In this document: positions 1 to 8,189 of the stretch, piece by piece | How the letters are laid out: each line of letters begins with the position of its first letter | Position numbering within the stretch: the stretch's first letter is position 1 | Source: Chloroflexota bacterium | Lineage (GTDB): Bacteria; Chloroflexota; Anaerolineae; B4-G1 | Assembly: GCA_024232355.1 (NCBI GenBank) | Contig: JAAEPW010000972.1 | Span: 9,346-73,345 of the forward strand | Length of the DNA: 64,000 nucleotides | Reading direction: 5' to 3' | Notes under the pieces: model-generated | The model's input: the letters and a program-made list of their open reading frames with translations, nothing else | Databases searched by the model: none | What the model was told of the DNA's origin: nothing | Translations under genes and position numbers: made by a program

Positions 1-90
1 CCGGGCGCTGAACTGCCCGGCTGAAAGCTCAACCCTCCTTCGGAGGCTGGGAAAAGTTGCGAGGCACAGGTTAACTTTGAGTTCCCTACT
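1..90 (-). promoter_or_regulatory. Structured 5' leader RNA, truncated by window edge
   Basis: The minus-strand transcript expected from the promoter at 96-125 would run leftwards through this stretch, which has no ORF on that strand. It can fold into a stem around CCTCC-GAA-GGAGG (about 41-60) and a perfect stem CCGGGC / GCCCGG (1-20). I compared it by eye with cobalamin, c-di-AMP, c-di-GMP, SAM and lysine riboswitch consensuses and found no convincing match. It could be an unrecognised riboswitch, an attenuator or a small RNA. The gene it would control lies outside the window. Confidence 0.4.
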
Positions 91-95
91 AGTGC

Positions 96-125
96 ATATT
101 AGCACACTTTTGCGTGGTCTGTCAA
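96..125 (-). promoter_or_regulatory. Sigma70-type promoter firing left off the window
   Basis: Read on the minus strand there is a perfect -35 TTGACA (120-125), an 18-base spacer and a -10 TAATAT (96-101). The -10 is preceded by TGC, an extended -10 feature. It lies downstream of the GH18 stop codon and drives the folded leader at 1-90, so a further minus-strand gene should start just outside the window. Confidence 0.75.
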
Positions 126-166
126 GCTGTTACGCGCTCCACAGACGTTCACTCTGGGGATCTGTT

Positions 167-1258
167 CTAGTGAAGCGTCGTCGCTATGGCCGACCAACTC
201 GCCGGGTCCTCGCCGCCCAGCCGCCAGATGGCGATGCCTCCCAAGCCGTATCTCTGCACCAGATCGAGCCGCGCTGCAACGCTGGGCCCGTCGGTATACC
301 AGACCTCGTGGGACTGCCCCAAGTCATCGGTGTAGGTGAACCAGGGTTCTGCCACGGCGCGCCACCATGAGCTGGCACTTTTCCATTGACGGGTCGCGCC
401 GTGGACGTTGATGAGCGATTGCGCGCTCTCCCACGTCAAGCTGCTGGCCGAGGTGTCGGTCCAGTCGTGCCCGTACAAGTGGATGCCGACATAAACGTGG
501 TTAGGCGAGACGATAGAGGTAGCGTAAGCGATCACGTCTCCCATCCACCACAGGGGAGCGATGGGACCAGGCTCGCTCGTGTTCCAGTGATAACCATAGG
601 TCATCACGCGAAAGCGGTCCACGGCGGCCCCGATGCGCGCCCAGTCCTGCGCTTGGGGGCCATCCCAGGGACCTGGCTCGCTCATTTTGGCATGGACAGC
701 GATAGAGAGCAGTTTATCATGATCGTGGAGCGCCACGGCCAGTTCCTCGATGAACAGACTAAAGGCATCCCGGTCATCGTGACCGTTCAGCGACTCGTAA
801 TCAATGTCTATGCCATCGTAGCCATAGGCCAAAACCTCGTTCACCAACACGGCGATGTGGGCGGCGCGGCGGGCCGGGTCGTGGAGCATTGTACCAACTG
901 GCGCAGCGTCAAAGCCGACGCCGGCGTACGAGTTGTTGACGAGCGGGATCACGAGGACAGGCGGCGATTGGGCGTGGGCGTCGTTCACCAACGCGACGTC
1001 TCGCGCGCCGTCATAGGAATTGAGAGAGCCGTCGCCGCTGGCATCCAATTGATACCAGACCGGGGAGAGTTCCTGGATGTGGGCGCGATTGGTCTGCCAC
1101 GAGGCACGGGCACGGGCGCTATCCCACGAGGTGGGCATCCATACAGCGACGCGGTTGAGGGACGGCGGGTAGCGGCTGTTGCTCTGTGCCAGATAAGTTA
1201 GCAGTAGAAAGAGCAAGCAGATGAAGAGAATGAGGCCCAGGAATGCACGTCGAATCAT
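167..1258 (-). CDS. Membrane-anchored glycoside hydrolase family 18 protein
   Basis: A 363-residue protein. Residues 5-23 form one hydrophobic segment with Arg-Arg before it, a signal anchor or uncleaved signal peptide, so the rest should be outside the membrane. The GH18 signature DGIDIDYE is at residues 148-155, with the catalytic acid Glu155 and the supporting Asp residues intact. The family cleaves beta-1,4-linked N-acetylglucosamine polymers such as chitin or peptidoglycan, and some members bind without cleaving. Bacterial members with a single N-terminal helix often act on cell wall or spore cortex; the substrate here is not decided by sequence. It has its own promoter, whose -10 lies 8 bases upstream of the ATG, and no Shine-Dalgarno sequence, so a leaderless message is likely. 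Confidence 0.85.
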   Translation of the reverse strand: MIRRAFLGLILFICLLFLLLTYLAQSNSRYPPSLNRVAVWMPTSWDSARARASWQTNRAHIQELSPVWYQLDASGDGSLNSYDGARDVALVNDAHAQSPPVLVIPLVNNSYAGVGFDAAPVGTMLHDPARRAAHIAVLVNEVLAYGYDGIDIDYESLNGHDDRDAFSLFIEELAVALHDHDKLLSIAVHAKMSEPGPWDGPQAQDWARIGAAVDRFRVMTYGYHWNTSEPGPIAPLWWMGDVIAYATSIVSPNHVYVGIHLYGHDWTDTSASSLTWESAQSLINVHGATRQWKSASSWWRAVAEPWFTYTDDLGQSHEVWYTDGPSVAARLDLVQRYGLGGIAIWRLGGEDPASWSAIATTLH

Positions 1259-1266
1259 TGGGCTGA

Positions 1267-1272
1267 ATTATA
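1267..1272 (-). promoter_or_regulatory. -10 box of the GH18 gene
   Basis: TATAAT on the minus strand, preceded by TGC (extended -10). It is 8 bases upstream of the ATG at 1258, so the transcript would begin almost at the start codon. The region where a -35 box would lie is inside the inverted repeat 1275-1312, so no clear -35 is seen. Confidence 0.6.
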
Positions 1273-1274
1273 GC

Positions 1275-1312
1275 ACACGCGACCAACTCTCACCAGAGGG
1301 TTGGTCGCGTGT
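1275..1312 (-). terminator. Strong hairpin between zinc-ribbon membrane gene and GH18 gene
   Basis: Arms ACACGCGACCAAC (1275-1287) and GTTGGTCGCGTGT (1300-1312) are perfectly complementary over 13 bases with a 12-base loop. The hairpin follows the stop codon of the upstream minus-strand gene (1333). On the minus strand it is not followed by a T-run, so if it terminates it is not a textbook intrinsic terminator. It abuts the -10 box of the GH18 gene. Confidence 0.55.
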
Positions 1313-1332
1313 TAAAAGACGAATTTGCAGAA

Positions 1333-2886
1333 TTAGTGGATTTCGAGAGATTGTCCGCAGTGAGTGCAGTGAGCCAACCCAGACTCGGGCGGAACGAATT
1401 GCTCGTGCCCACAGTTTGCGCAGCTATGAAAGGGGCTGGCGTCGTGGCCGCAGCCAGAGCAAAAATTGTGATCGTCTGCCAGCTCACGACCACAGTGCGG
1501 GCAGTGACGGTGGGATGATTCAGGCACAACCTCGACCGAGGATGGGGTAATGGTCAAAGTTGGTTCCTCCTCTGGCTCGGTCTCTTTCTCCGATTCCTCG
1601 GCAGGAGATTGTGTAATGATCGGCTCCAACACTGGCTCCAGGGCCACCGGGCGACGGGCATAGTGGAGCATAAAGGCTCCGACGAGCAAAAAACCGCCAA
1701 CGGTCAGCAACAATCGCCACCAGGGAGTGAGCAATCCCAAGGAAAAGATGCCCAAAAAGATGACGAGTAGCAAACCCACACGCCCCGCCGTCTGCCGCCA
1801 ACCAGCCGCGAGCCCCAGGAAAACGATCAACAGACCAGAAACGAGCAAAAAGGCTGCTACCGCCGCCACGGTCAAGTTGACCAGTCCGCTCAGAAAGGTG
1901 AGCAGAGGGTAGAACAGGACCAGACCAAAGCCGGTGAGCAAAAAGGTCGTCATCGTCAGGCGCGTCCCGCTTAGGTGAAGCAGTCCGGCCAGCGAGGCTA
2001 GGAACAGCCCGACCAGGAAAGGGGCCAGTCCAGCCAGGGTACGAAAATCGTCTTGCAGTTGCTCGACGCGCTGGGCAAAGCCGAGGCGGGTCGGCAAGTT
2101 GACCTGGATGTCACGGTTAGGGATCAGATGTGTATAGTCCCAGGTAAAGATCTCGCTCCCTTCATCTGCTGTACTTTTGGTGGGAGGCAGAGAACTCTTG
2201 GCCACTTTGCTGCCGTCGAGACCCGATACTGTGATGTTGACGTCGAGCACGTCGGAGCGGCGGCCGTGGTTCAGGGCGTAGGTAAAGCTGTTCACGCCGT
2301 CGGCTTTGTATCCGATCTCGATATCGTGCTCTCCATCAATCTCCATCTCGGTCTGCCATCTGATGCCGTCCAGCGCGTACTGCGCCTCGGGCGGCTCGAC
2401 GCCGTCCACCATAAAGCGGACCTCGTGCAAGGTCTCCAGATTACTGGGAAATGGAAAAAAGAGTTCGATGGTCGTCGTGATCGCCGGGCCAGGGTAGGCC
2501 AGGTGGTACTCGCTGTGAAAATCGAGATCATAGACCGTGACGACGACGCCCTCTTGCTCTTCGTAACGCGCGTTGAGGTCAGCTTGGACACGGGTTTCCA
2601 ATCCAGACAAGATAGCGGCCATGGTTTGACCATCAGGTATGAGAGGGTTAACGGTGCCATCTTGGCCGACGACTTGTGCTTCAGACAAAAGGTTCCAAAC
2701 CGGCGCTGACTGGCTGACGACGCGACCACGGTTGTAACTAAGATACTCGTATTGGCCTGCCGTGTAGACGTGCGTGGCGACGTCGCCGCCGATGACGATC
2801 AGATAGACGATCATCATTCCGACGAGCCCCATCAGCAGGATACCGTTGATGAGTGTGCTTTTGGTTCGTTTAAAAACTTTGCGCAT
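1333..2886 (-). CDS. Polytopic membrane protein with C-terminal double zinc ribbon
   Basis: About 517 residues from the ATG at 2886. I chose this start over the in-frame ATG at 2901 because GGAGG lies 8 bases before it. The protein has one N-terminal membrane segment, a large extracytoplasmic domain, a block of about six or seven helices in the second half, an acidic linker, and a tail with four CxxC pairs (CPHC, CSGC, CANC, CTHC), a double zinc ribbon. The topology of one helix, large outside domain, then helix bundle resembles the CreD inner-membrane family, but I would not assign it firmly. The zinc-ribbon tail should lie in the cytoplasm. It is probably in one transcription unit with the SIMPL protein 37 bases upstream. 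Function unknown. Confidence 0.7.
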   Translation of the reverse strand: MRKVFKRTKSTLINGILLMGLVGMMIVYLIVIGGDVATHVYTAGQYEYLSYNRGRVVSQSAPVWNLLSEAQVVGQDGTVNPLIPDGQTMAAILSGLETRVQADLNARYEEQEGVVVTVYDLDFHSEYHLAYPGPAITTTIELFFPFPSNLETLHEVRFMVDGVEPPEAQYALDGIRWQTEMEIDGEHDIEIGYKADGVNSFTYALNHGRRSDVLDVNITVSGLDGSKVAKSSLPPTKSTADEGSEIFTWDYTHLIPNRDIQVNLPTRLGFAQRVEQLQDDFRTLAGLAPFLVGLFLASLAGLLHLSGTRLTMTTFLLTGFGLVLFYPLLTFLSGLVNLTVAAVAAFLLVSGLLIVFLGLAAGWRQTAGRVGLLLVIFLGIFSLGLLTPWWRLLLTVGGFLLVGAFMLHYARRPVALEPVLEPIITQSPAEESEKETEPEEEPTLTITPSSVEVVPESSHRHCPHCGRELADDHNFCSGCGHDASPFHSCANCGHEQFVPPESGLAHCTHCGQSLEIH

Positions 2887-2923
2887 TGTCCTATCCTCCA
2901 TTGAAATTTATGCACACGGTCGT

Positions 2924-3709
2924 TTACTTTTGCATTAGCAGTTCTGCGGTGAGGCTGATCTGCGCCTGCACGACGATCTGGCCCAGGCTGATGCTGCCGT
3001 CTTCCAACGTGATCGAGCCCTCGTTGGACAAGTCTTGCACCACGTTCTGATAGTTCGTCCACTGTCGGTCGCCGCGCCACGAGCCAAAGTAGGTGCCCCA
3101 CGTTTCCTCGCGGATATTTGTGACGCTGCCTGTGGCCATACCGGCGGACTCGGCCATCGCCGTGGCTTTTTCCAGGGCGGCTAGTATGGCCTGGTCGCGA
3201 GCTTGGTCGCGCAGTTCGCGCAGGTTGGTGATCGAGAAATCAATGCCATCCACGGCATCCGCGCCCGCCTCCAGCGCAGCGACCAGCACTGGCTCCAACT
3301 TTTGCACGTCGCGCAGCGTGACTCCAATGGTGTTCCGCGCTCCATAGCCACTGATGACGTTGCGATCATAGTCGTCGTACCTGGGATGCATACTAAAATT
3401 GGCGGTGGCAATATAGCGCTCGGCGATGTTTTGAGCGCGAATGGCCGCAATGACGGCCCGGCTCTGGCGCGCGTTCTGTGCCTGGGATGCGCTGGGGGTC
3501 GAGGCAAAAGTCTCGACGCCGAACAGAACGACGACGCGGTCGGGCTGCACGCGGATGGCGCTAGAGCCGCTGACGCTGATTGAGCCGGTAGGGGGCGGCT
3601 CGGTTGGGGGTGCCGCGACGGCGGCAGGACGAGTGCCCGTCCCTTGCCACACCAGCAAACCAACGATGACCATAAGAAGCAAAGTACCTGACAAGTTGCG
3701 AGTTTCCAC
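2924..3709 (-). CDS. Secreted SIMPL-domain (DUF541) protein
   Basis: 261 residues starting at GTG, with GGAGG six bases upstream. Residues 8-33 are a signal peptide (hydrophobic core, AVA-A type cleavage site), followed by a Pro/Thr-rich linker. The rest matches the SIMPL family: ISVSGSSAIRVQPDRVVVLFG near the start, the central DFSITNLRELRDQARDQAI region, and a C-terminal VVQAQISLTAEL strand. SIMPL proteins form ring-like periplasmic or extracellular assemblies; named members are linked to oxidative-stress tolerance and to IRAK signalling in mammals, and the bacterial role is poorly defined. Residues 220-245 are more divergent. It is followed by the zinc-ribbon membrane gene on the same strand. 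Confidence 0.85.
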   Translation of the reverse strand: METRNLSGTLLLMVIVGLLVWQGTGTRPAAVAAPPTEPPPTGSISVSGSSAIRVQPDRVVVLFGVETFASTPSASQAQNARQSRAVIAAIRAQNIAERYIATANFSMHPRYDDYDRNVISGYGARNTIGVTLRDVQKLEPVLVAALEAGADAVDGIDFSITNLRELRDQARDQAILAALEKATAMAESAGMATGSVTNIREETWGTYFGSWRGDRQWTNYQNVVQDLSNEGSITLEDGSISLGQIVVQAQISLTAELLMQK

Positions 3710-3801
3710 AATTCACCTCCGAGTTTTTAGATACGCTCAGTGTAACAGAGGTGTGTGGCAAATAGAGGGCAGAAATGTGGCAGGTGTGTGTCAGATAAAT
3801 G

Positions 3802-5655
3802 TCAAACAGTCAGAGGCATCGTAAAGGTGACAAAAGCACCCTGGTCGGGTTCGCTCTCGATCCAGATCTGACCGCCGTGAGCCTCGACGATGGCCCTGGC
3901 GATAGACAACCCCAGACCCACGCCACTCTGGTCCTCAGCGCGGGCGCGGGAGGGATCACCCCGGTAAAAGCGTTCAAAGAGATGGGGAATTTCACCGGTG
4001 GGGATACCGGGTCCGGTATCGGTGACGGTGCAAGAGGTCTGCTCACCAGTCTGACCAAAAGAGACGGAAACCTGGCCTCTGGGCAGGGTGAATTTGATCG
4101 CATTGTCGAGTAAATTGACCAATACCTGGTGAATGCGGTCAGCGTCGGCTTGAGCAAATGTAAGGAACTCGGGCATCTCGATGTTGAGGGTAATTTGTTT
4201 TTCGCGTGCCCGACCCTCTAGTTGAGCTACGGCGCGTTCGACAGCAGCGACCAGATCAGTGGAGGCCAGATGCAGGACGAGTTGTCCAGCATCGGCGCGG
4301 GTGAGCAGCAGCAGGTCGTTGGTCAGACGGATGAGACGCTCGGTCTCGACGGCAATGGTGTCGAGAAAACGGTCGCGTGCCGTCAGATCATCAACCGCGC
4401 CATCCTGCAACGTCTCGATAAAGCCTTTGATAGCCGTCAACGGAGTACGCAGTTCGTGCGAGACGTCAGAGACAAAGTTGGTGCGCAAGCGGTCAAGTTG
4501 GCGGTAGGCGGTGACGTCGTGGCCCACGGCGACGGCTCCATTGACGTGACCGTTCTCGTCACGCAAGGGGGTGATCAACAACTCGACAACTTGATTGCGG
4601 ACAGTGATTTCGGTCGCGTGGGACTCGCCGACACCCAATGTGTGCTGAATTGCCTGGTGCAAGGTCTGCGGGGCAATCTCTAGCAGAGCCGAGGCGGCCG
4701 GATTGGCGAGAATGACCTCGCCCGCGCTGTCGGCTGCCAGTACCGCATCGGCCAAGTTGTTCAAGATCGCCTCGCGCTGATTGGCCTGGGCTGCCAACGA
4801 GTCGTATGCAGCGGTCAGATTGGTGTTCATCGTGTTAAAGGCCGTGCCCAGCGTGTGCAGTTCAGACGTTGATGCTGGAGGCAGGGGAGAGACTGATTCG
4901 CCCCGTGATAGAGCGGATACAGCGTTCGTGAGATCTCGGAGAGGATGAATCAGTTGACGAGCCAGAAGCAAGCCGACCAGTCCGGCCAAAACCACTGCCA
5001 CTGCCGCTCCGCCCAGGGTTTGCGCGCCAAAATAGTCCGGCAACAGGCTGAGGGTCAGGCGGGGCAACGGGCTGGCGACGTAGACGACGCTGACCACGCT
5101 CCCATCAGGCAAGCGGATCGGGTAGGCAGCGTACAAGACGCGCCGTTGAGCAGTCCAACTGTAGGAACGCACCGCTGTAGCAGGCTCTCCCCGCAGCGCG
5201 CTTTGGATTTCAGAGCGGCTCAAGAGGTCATCGGTAGGTGCTTCTCGACTGCGAATGTCCGATCCGCTGCGAGTGTCCAATCGAGAGATACCCAGGTTGC
5301 TGGAGAGTTCCTCGTAGATAGAGAGATTAGGCTGAAATTCCGCGCCCGTGATAGGAACGTCAGTTGCAGACAAGCCAAGGATCACTACCCCCTCGTCGTC
5401 AATGACCCGCGTGTGATAGCCGGGAAGGACGTTGGACGCCTGCGAATAGGGGTCAGGTTGAGTTCCAAAACCACTCATATCGCCAGCTTCGACAGTCTGC
5501 GCAACGCGACGAGCCTGAGCCACCAAGTTTTCGCGCAGCACGTCGAGAAAGGCGCGGTCGAGGGCACTCCAGGCCAGCAGAGCGGCGATTCCCATCGCCA
5601 GCAAGATGACCAGCAAGTAGGATGCGATCAGACGAGAACGAATAGATTTGAACAT
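3802..5655 (-). CDS. PhoR-like membrane sensor histidine kinase
   Basis: 617 residues. Order: membrane helix 10-31, extracytoplasmic sensor 32-210, membrane helix 213-233, HAMP 234-286, PAS 293-385, HisKA with VSDVSHELRTPLT (phospho-acceptor His400), and a HATPase domain with the N-box LLDNAIKF, DTGPGIP and GVGLGLS. All kinase motifs are intact. The layout matches PhoR/VicK-type kinases, which answer phosphate limitation or cell-wall state; the ligand of this sensor domain is unknown. It lies 39 bases downstream of its response regulator and is probably co-transcribed from the promoter at 6423-6451. Confidence 0.93.
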   Translation of the reverse strand: MFKSIRSRLIASYLLVILLAMGIAALLAWSALDRAFLDVLRENLVAQARRVAQTVEAGDMSGFGTQPDPYSQASNVLPGYHTRVIDDEGVVILGLSATDVPITGAEFQPNLSIYEELSSNLGISRLDTRSGSDIRSREAPTDDLLSRSEIQSALRGEPATAVRSYSWTAQRRVLYAAYPIRLPDGSVVSVVYVASPLPRLTLSLLPDYFGAQTLGGAAVAVVLAGLVGLLLARQLIHPLRDLTNAVSALSRGESVSPLPPASTSELHTLGTAFNTMNTNLTAAYDSLAAQANQREAILNNLADAVLAADSAGEVILANPAASALLEIAPQTLHQAIQHTLGVGESHATEITVRNQVVELLITPLRDENGHVNGAVAVGHDVTAYRQLDRLRTNFVSDVSHELRTPLTAIKGFIETLQDGAVDDLTARDRFLDTIAVETERLIRLTNDLLLLTRADAGQLVLHLASTDLVAAVERAVAQLEGRAREKQITLNIEMPEFLTFAQADADRIHQVLVNLLDNAIKFTLPRGQVSVSFGQTGEQTSCTVTDTGPGIPTGEIPHLFERFYRGDPSRARAEDQSGVGLGLSIARAIVEAHGGQIWIESEPDQGAFVTFTMPLTV

Positions 5656-5694
5656 GGTACAGCTATTGTAGCAAGGTTCTGTGTCAAAAGTGTG

Positions 5695-6417
<723 letters not shown>

Positions 6418-6422
6418 CGGAG

Positions 6423-6451
6423 ATTGTACACCGATGTAACGGGAGAGGCAA
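6423..6451 (-). promoter_or_regulatory. Promoter of the two-component operon
   Basis: On the minus strand: -35 TTGCCT (6446-6451), 17-base spacer, -10 TACAAT (6423-6428). The predicted start site falls on or within a base or two of the ATG at 6417, which predicts a leaderless message. Confidence 0.65.
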
Positions 6452-6464
6452 GCGTTGCATAGAG

Positions 6465-6492
6465 CAGCCCCGGCCTGGAAGAGCCGGGGCTG
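6465..6492. terminator. GC-rich hairpin downstream of the C_GCAxxG_C_C gene
   Basis: CAGCCCCGGC and GCCGGGGCTG form a perfect 10-base stem with an 8-base loop. It lies between the stop codon at 6571 and the promoter at 6423-6451, in the right place to end the hgcAB-containing transcript on the minus strand. There is no T-run. A second, smaller hairpin (CGCCGCC / GGCGGCG, 6511-6532) lies beside it. Confidence 0.5.
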
Positions 6493-6570
6493 GATTGTTT
6501 CCTGGTCCAACGCCGCCTGTTTTACGGCGGCGCAACCTCCGATCACAAATCAGCGTGAATCAGTGTTCAT

Positions 6571-7029
6571 CTACATCCGATTGGAGGGCTCGAATTCCTC
6601 GATCAACGACGTTGCCATGCGGATTGCTTCATCGACGTACCCTCCGCATTGTTCCTCCCGGTTGTTCGCCAGATAATCCCTTTGCCCTTGTTCCGTGTTC
6701 AGGTCACAATCAATCAGCTCCATACAGTTCGTCGAGCCAAATCTATCCTCAAACATACCCAACAACTTTTGAATCATGGCATAGGTCTCTTCGAACGACT
6801 CGCTCGGTAAATCTCTACCAGCCAACAGATTGAGGCCCATCATCGCCCCAGTGACGGCCCCACACATCCCGCCAGTTCGGGCCATACCACTGCAAAAGCC
6901 AGTCGCTATGCGCGGAATCAAATCGGATTGGATGCCTTGCTTTCTCGCCAACGTCAATAGAACGCTTTCCGCGCAATAGTACCCGCCCTCGCCAAATTCC
7001 TCGCTCGGTTGTGTTTCACGATCACTCAT
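6571..7029 (-). CDS. C_GCAxxG_C_C family redox-type protein
   Basis: 152 residues. Cys at 19, 46, 56, 102, 108 and 128, with the core MCGAVTGAMMG at residues 55-65, match the C_GCAxxG_C_C family, small soluble proteins thought to be redox- or metal-active and common in anaerobes. No biochemical function is firmly established. Its start overlaps the end of the zinc-peptidase gene by 8 bases, so it is translationally coupled and is the last gene of the run that contains hgcAB. The hairpin at 6465-6492 follows it. Confidence 0.8.
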   Translation of the reverse strand: MSDRETQPSEEFGEGGYYCAESVLLTLARKQGIQSDLIPRIATGFCSGMARTGGMCGAVTGAMMGLNLLAGRDLPSESFEETYAMIQKLLGMFEDRFGSTNCMELIDCDLNTEQGQRDYLANNREEQCGGYVDEAIRMATSLIEEFEPSNRM

Positions 7030-7837
7030 TTATATTCTCCTCAAAGTGGGATACGACCATTCCGTCGATCTTGGTCCAAAATTCCTCATAACTCATTCCA
7101 AAAGCCGCCGCTACTCGAGTTTCCAACGCTTTGTGGGGATAACGTCGAGTGAACAAACTTTTCAGCAAATCGGGGTGTGTATCTTGAATATAACGCGTGA
7201 TCCAATAGCCGCGCACATAATGGTACACCAGAGCATCCGGGTCGCTTACCCGCGCCTTGCGATACCTTCCTGGATCTGTTTCGCGTGATGAACTTGTCAG
7301 GGCCTGGAGGGTATCCAGCCGCACCGTAGGTTTTCCAAGAAATTCGTCTGATGTGATCTGGGCCAGGCCCTCGTTCAACCACATTGGCAGCTTGAGATGA
7401 GACGTGAACGCATGAGTCAACTCGTGGCACGTGATCAATTGGACCTTGGTGTCCATATCGTCTATTTTGACAAACATACGCTCACCCATACTTTTGTCGC
7501 CAAGTTGCAAGAGCCGCGGCGGTTTGACCCCGATCACCCGCCTCTTGCCAAATTGCTGAGCCATCCCCCCGGCATACGGCCAGATACGTCTCGCGCGAAA
7601 GGACCAGAGCGGTAATAACGCCGCCAACAAGACCCGCCAGTGCCAGGGGGCTGCGTGGAAGAAAAACTGAAACCACGAGGTCATGACGTACACCCGACAG
7701 TCTTTTGGCGTGTCCACCTCCCAACACTTGTGAACGAGTTGAACGCTTTTCTCGCAAGCGTGGCGCACGAGTTCGGCAGCTTGGCGTTCGTCCGCGTCAA
7801 AGAATAGTGTGAGACCTTTTGCCGATGTTGTTTCCAC
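7022..7837 (-). CDS. Gluzincin-type zinc metallopeptidase (peptidase MA-like)
   Basis: 271 residues from the GTG at 7837, which has AAGGGA six bases upstream. An upstream GTG at 7912 would give 296 residues and a 35-base overlap with hgcB, but the GGAGGTGGAGG there lies too close to serve it. The zinc motif HELTH is at about 138-142 and the third ligand is in WLNEGLAQ (Glu156), the gluzincin arrangement. A short hydrophobic stretch (about 67-80) could touch the membrane. No signal peptide is seen, so it is probably cytoplasmic or membrane-associated. It follows hgcB directly and overlaps the next gene, so it belongs to the same transcript. Substrate unknown. Confidence 0.75.
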   Translation of the reverse strand: METTSAKGLTLFFDADERQAAELVRHACEKSVQLVHKCWEVDTPKDCRVYVMTSWFQFFFHAAPWHWRVLLAALLPLWSFRARRIWPYAGGMAQQFGKRRVIGVKPPRLLQLGDKSMGERMFVKIDDMDTKVQLITCHELTHAFTSHLKLPMWLNEGLAQITSDEFLGKPTVRLDTLQALTSSSRETDPGRYRKARVSDPDALVYHYVRGYWITRYIQDTHPDLLKSLFTRRYPHKALETRVAAAFGMSYEEFWTKIDGMVVSHFEENINE

Positions 7838-7877
7838 AAGCAATCCCTTCTTGTTGAAATTCCGAACGCTACTTTTC

Positions 7878-8189
7878 CTAGCCGCAGCAAGCAGTTCCTT
7901 CTTGACCTCCACCTCCGCAGGTAAGCTCTTCCTGTCTGCCTCTCTTCCTGCTCAAAGCCTGCGCGATCATAAGCTGGGCACACCCCACGCCGCTGTCGAC
8001 CGCAATCGCACCGGTCGGGCAATTGACCTGGCACGCGCCGCACTCCATACAAGCATCGGGGTTGGAAAACCGAACCTTGTGGCTGTTCATCTCGAACACT
8101 GCGTGTGGACAGACACTGATGCACGTGCCGCAGCCATTGCACAGTTCCGATTCATATTGCAAAGTATTCAACTCGGATGCACGAATCAT
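7878..8189 (-). CDS. hgcB: HgcB, ferredoxin partner for mercury methylation
   Basis: 103 residues. Two complete [4Fe-4S] motifs: Cys17-x2-Cys20-x2-Cys23-x3-Cys27 and Cys47-x2-Cys50-x2-Cys53-x3-Cys57. It also has the extra features that separate HgcB from ordinary ferredoxins: a lone Cys70 in GVGCAQL and a C-terminal vicinal pair, Cys101-Cys102 (ending TACCG), plus Cys91. In known methylators HgcB reduces the corrinoid of HgcA and the terminal Cys pair is thought to handle Hg(II). The ATG overlaps the hgcA stop codon (ATGA), the usual hgcAB layout. The Gly-rich tail at the DNA level holds GGAGGTGGAGG. Confidence 0.95.
   Translation of the reverse strand: MIRASELNTLQYESELCNGCGTCISVCPHAVFEMNSHKVRFSNPDACMECGACQVNCPTGAIAVDSGVGCAQLMIAQALSRKRGRQEELTCGGGGQEGTACCG

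Noticed and set aside
1..95. c-di-AMP (ydaO) or cobalamin riboswitch on the minus strand
   Set aside because: A GGGTTGAGC stretch looked similar to the c-di-AMP class, but the remaining conserved blocks do not line up and the sequence is cut by the window edge.
386..1201. 271-codon ORF antisense to the GH18 gene
   Set aside because: Antisense shadow without ribosome site or domain; the GH18 catalytic motif on the other strand is decisive.
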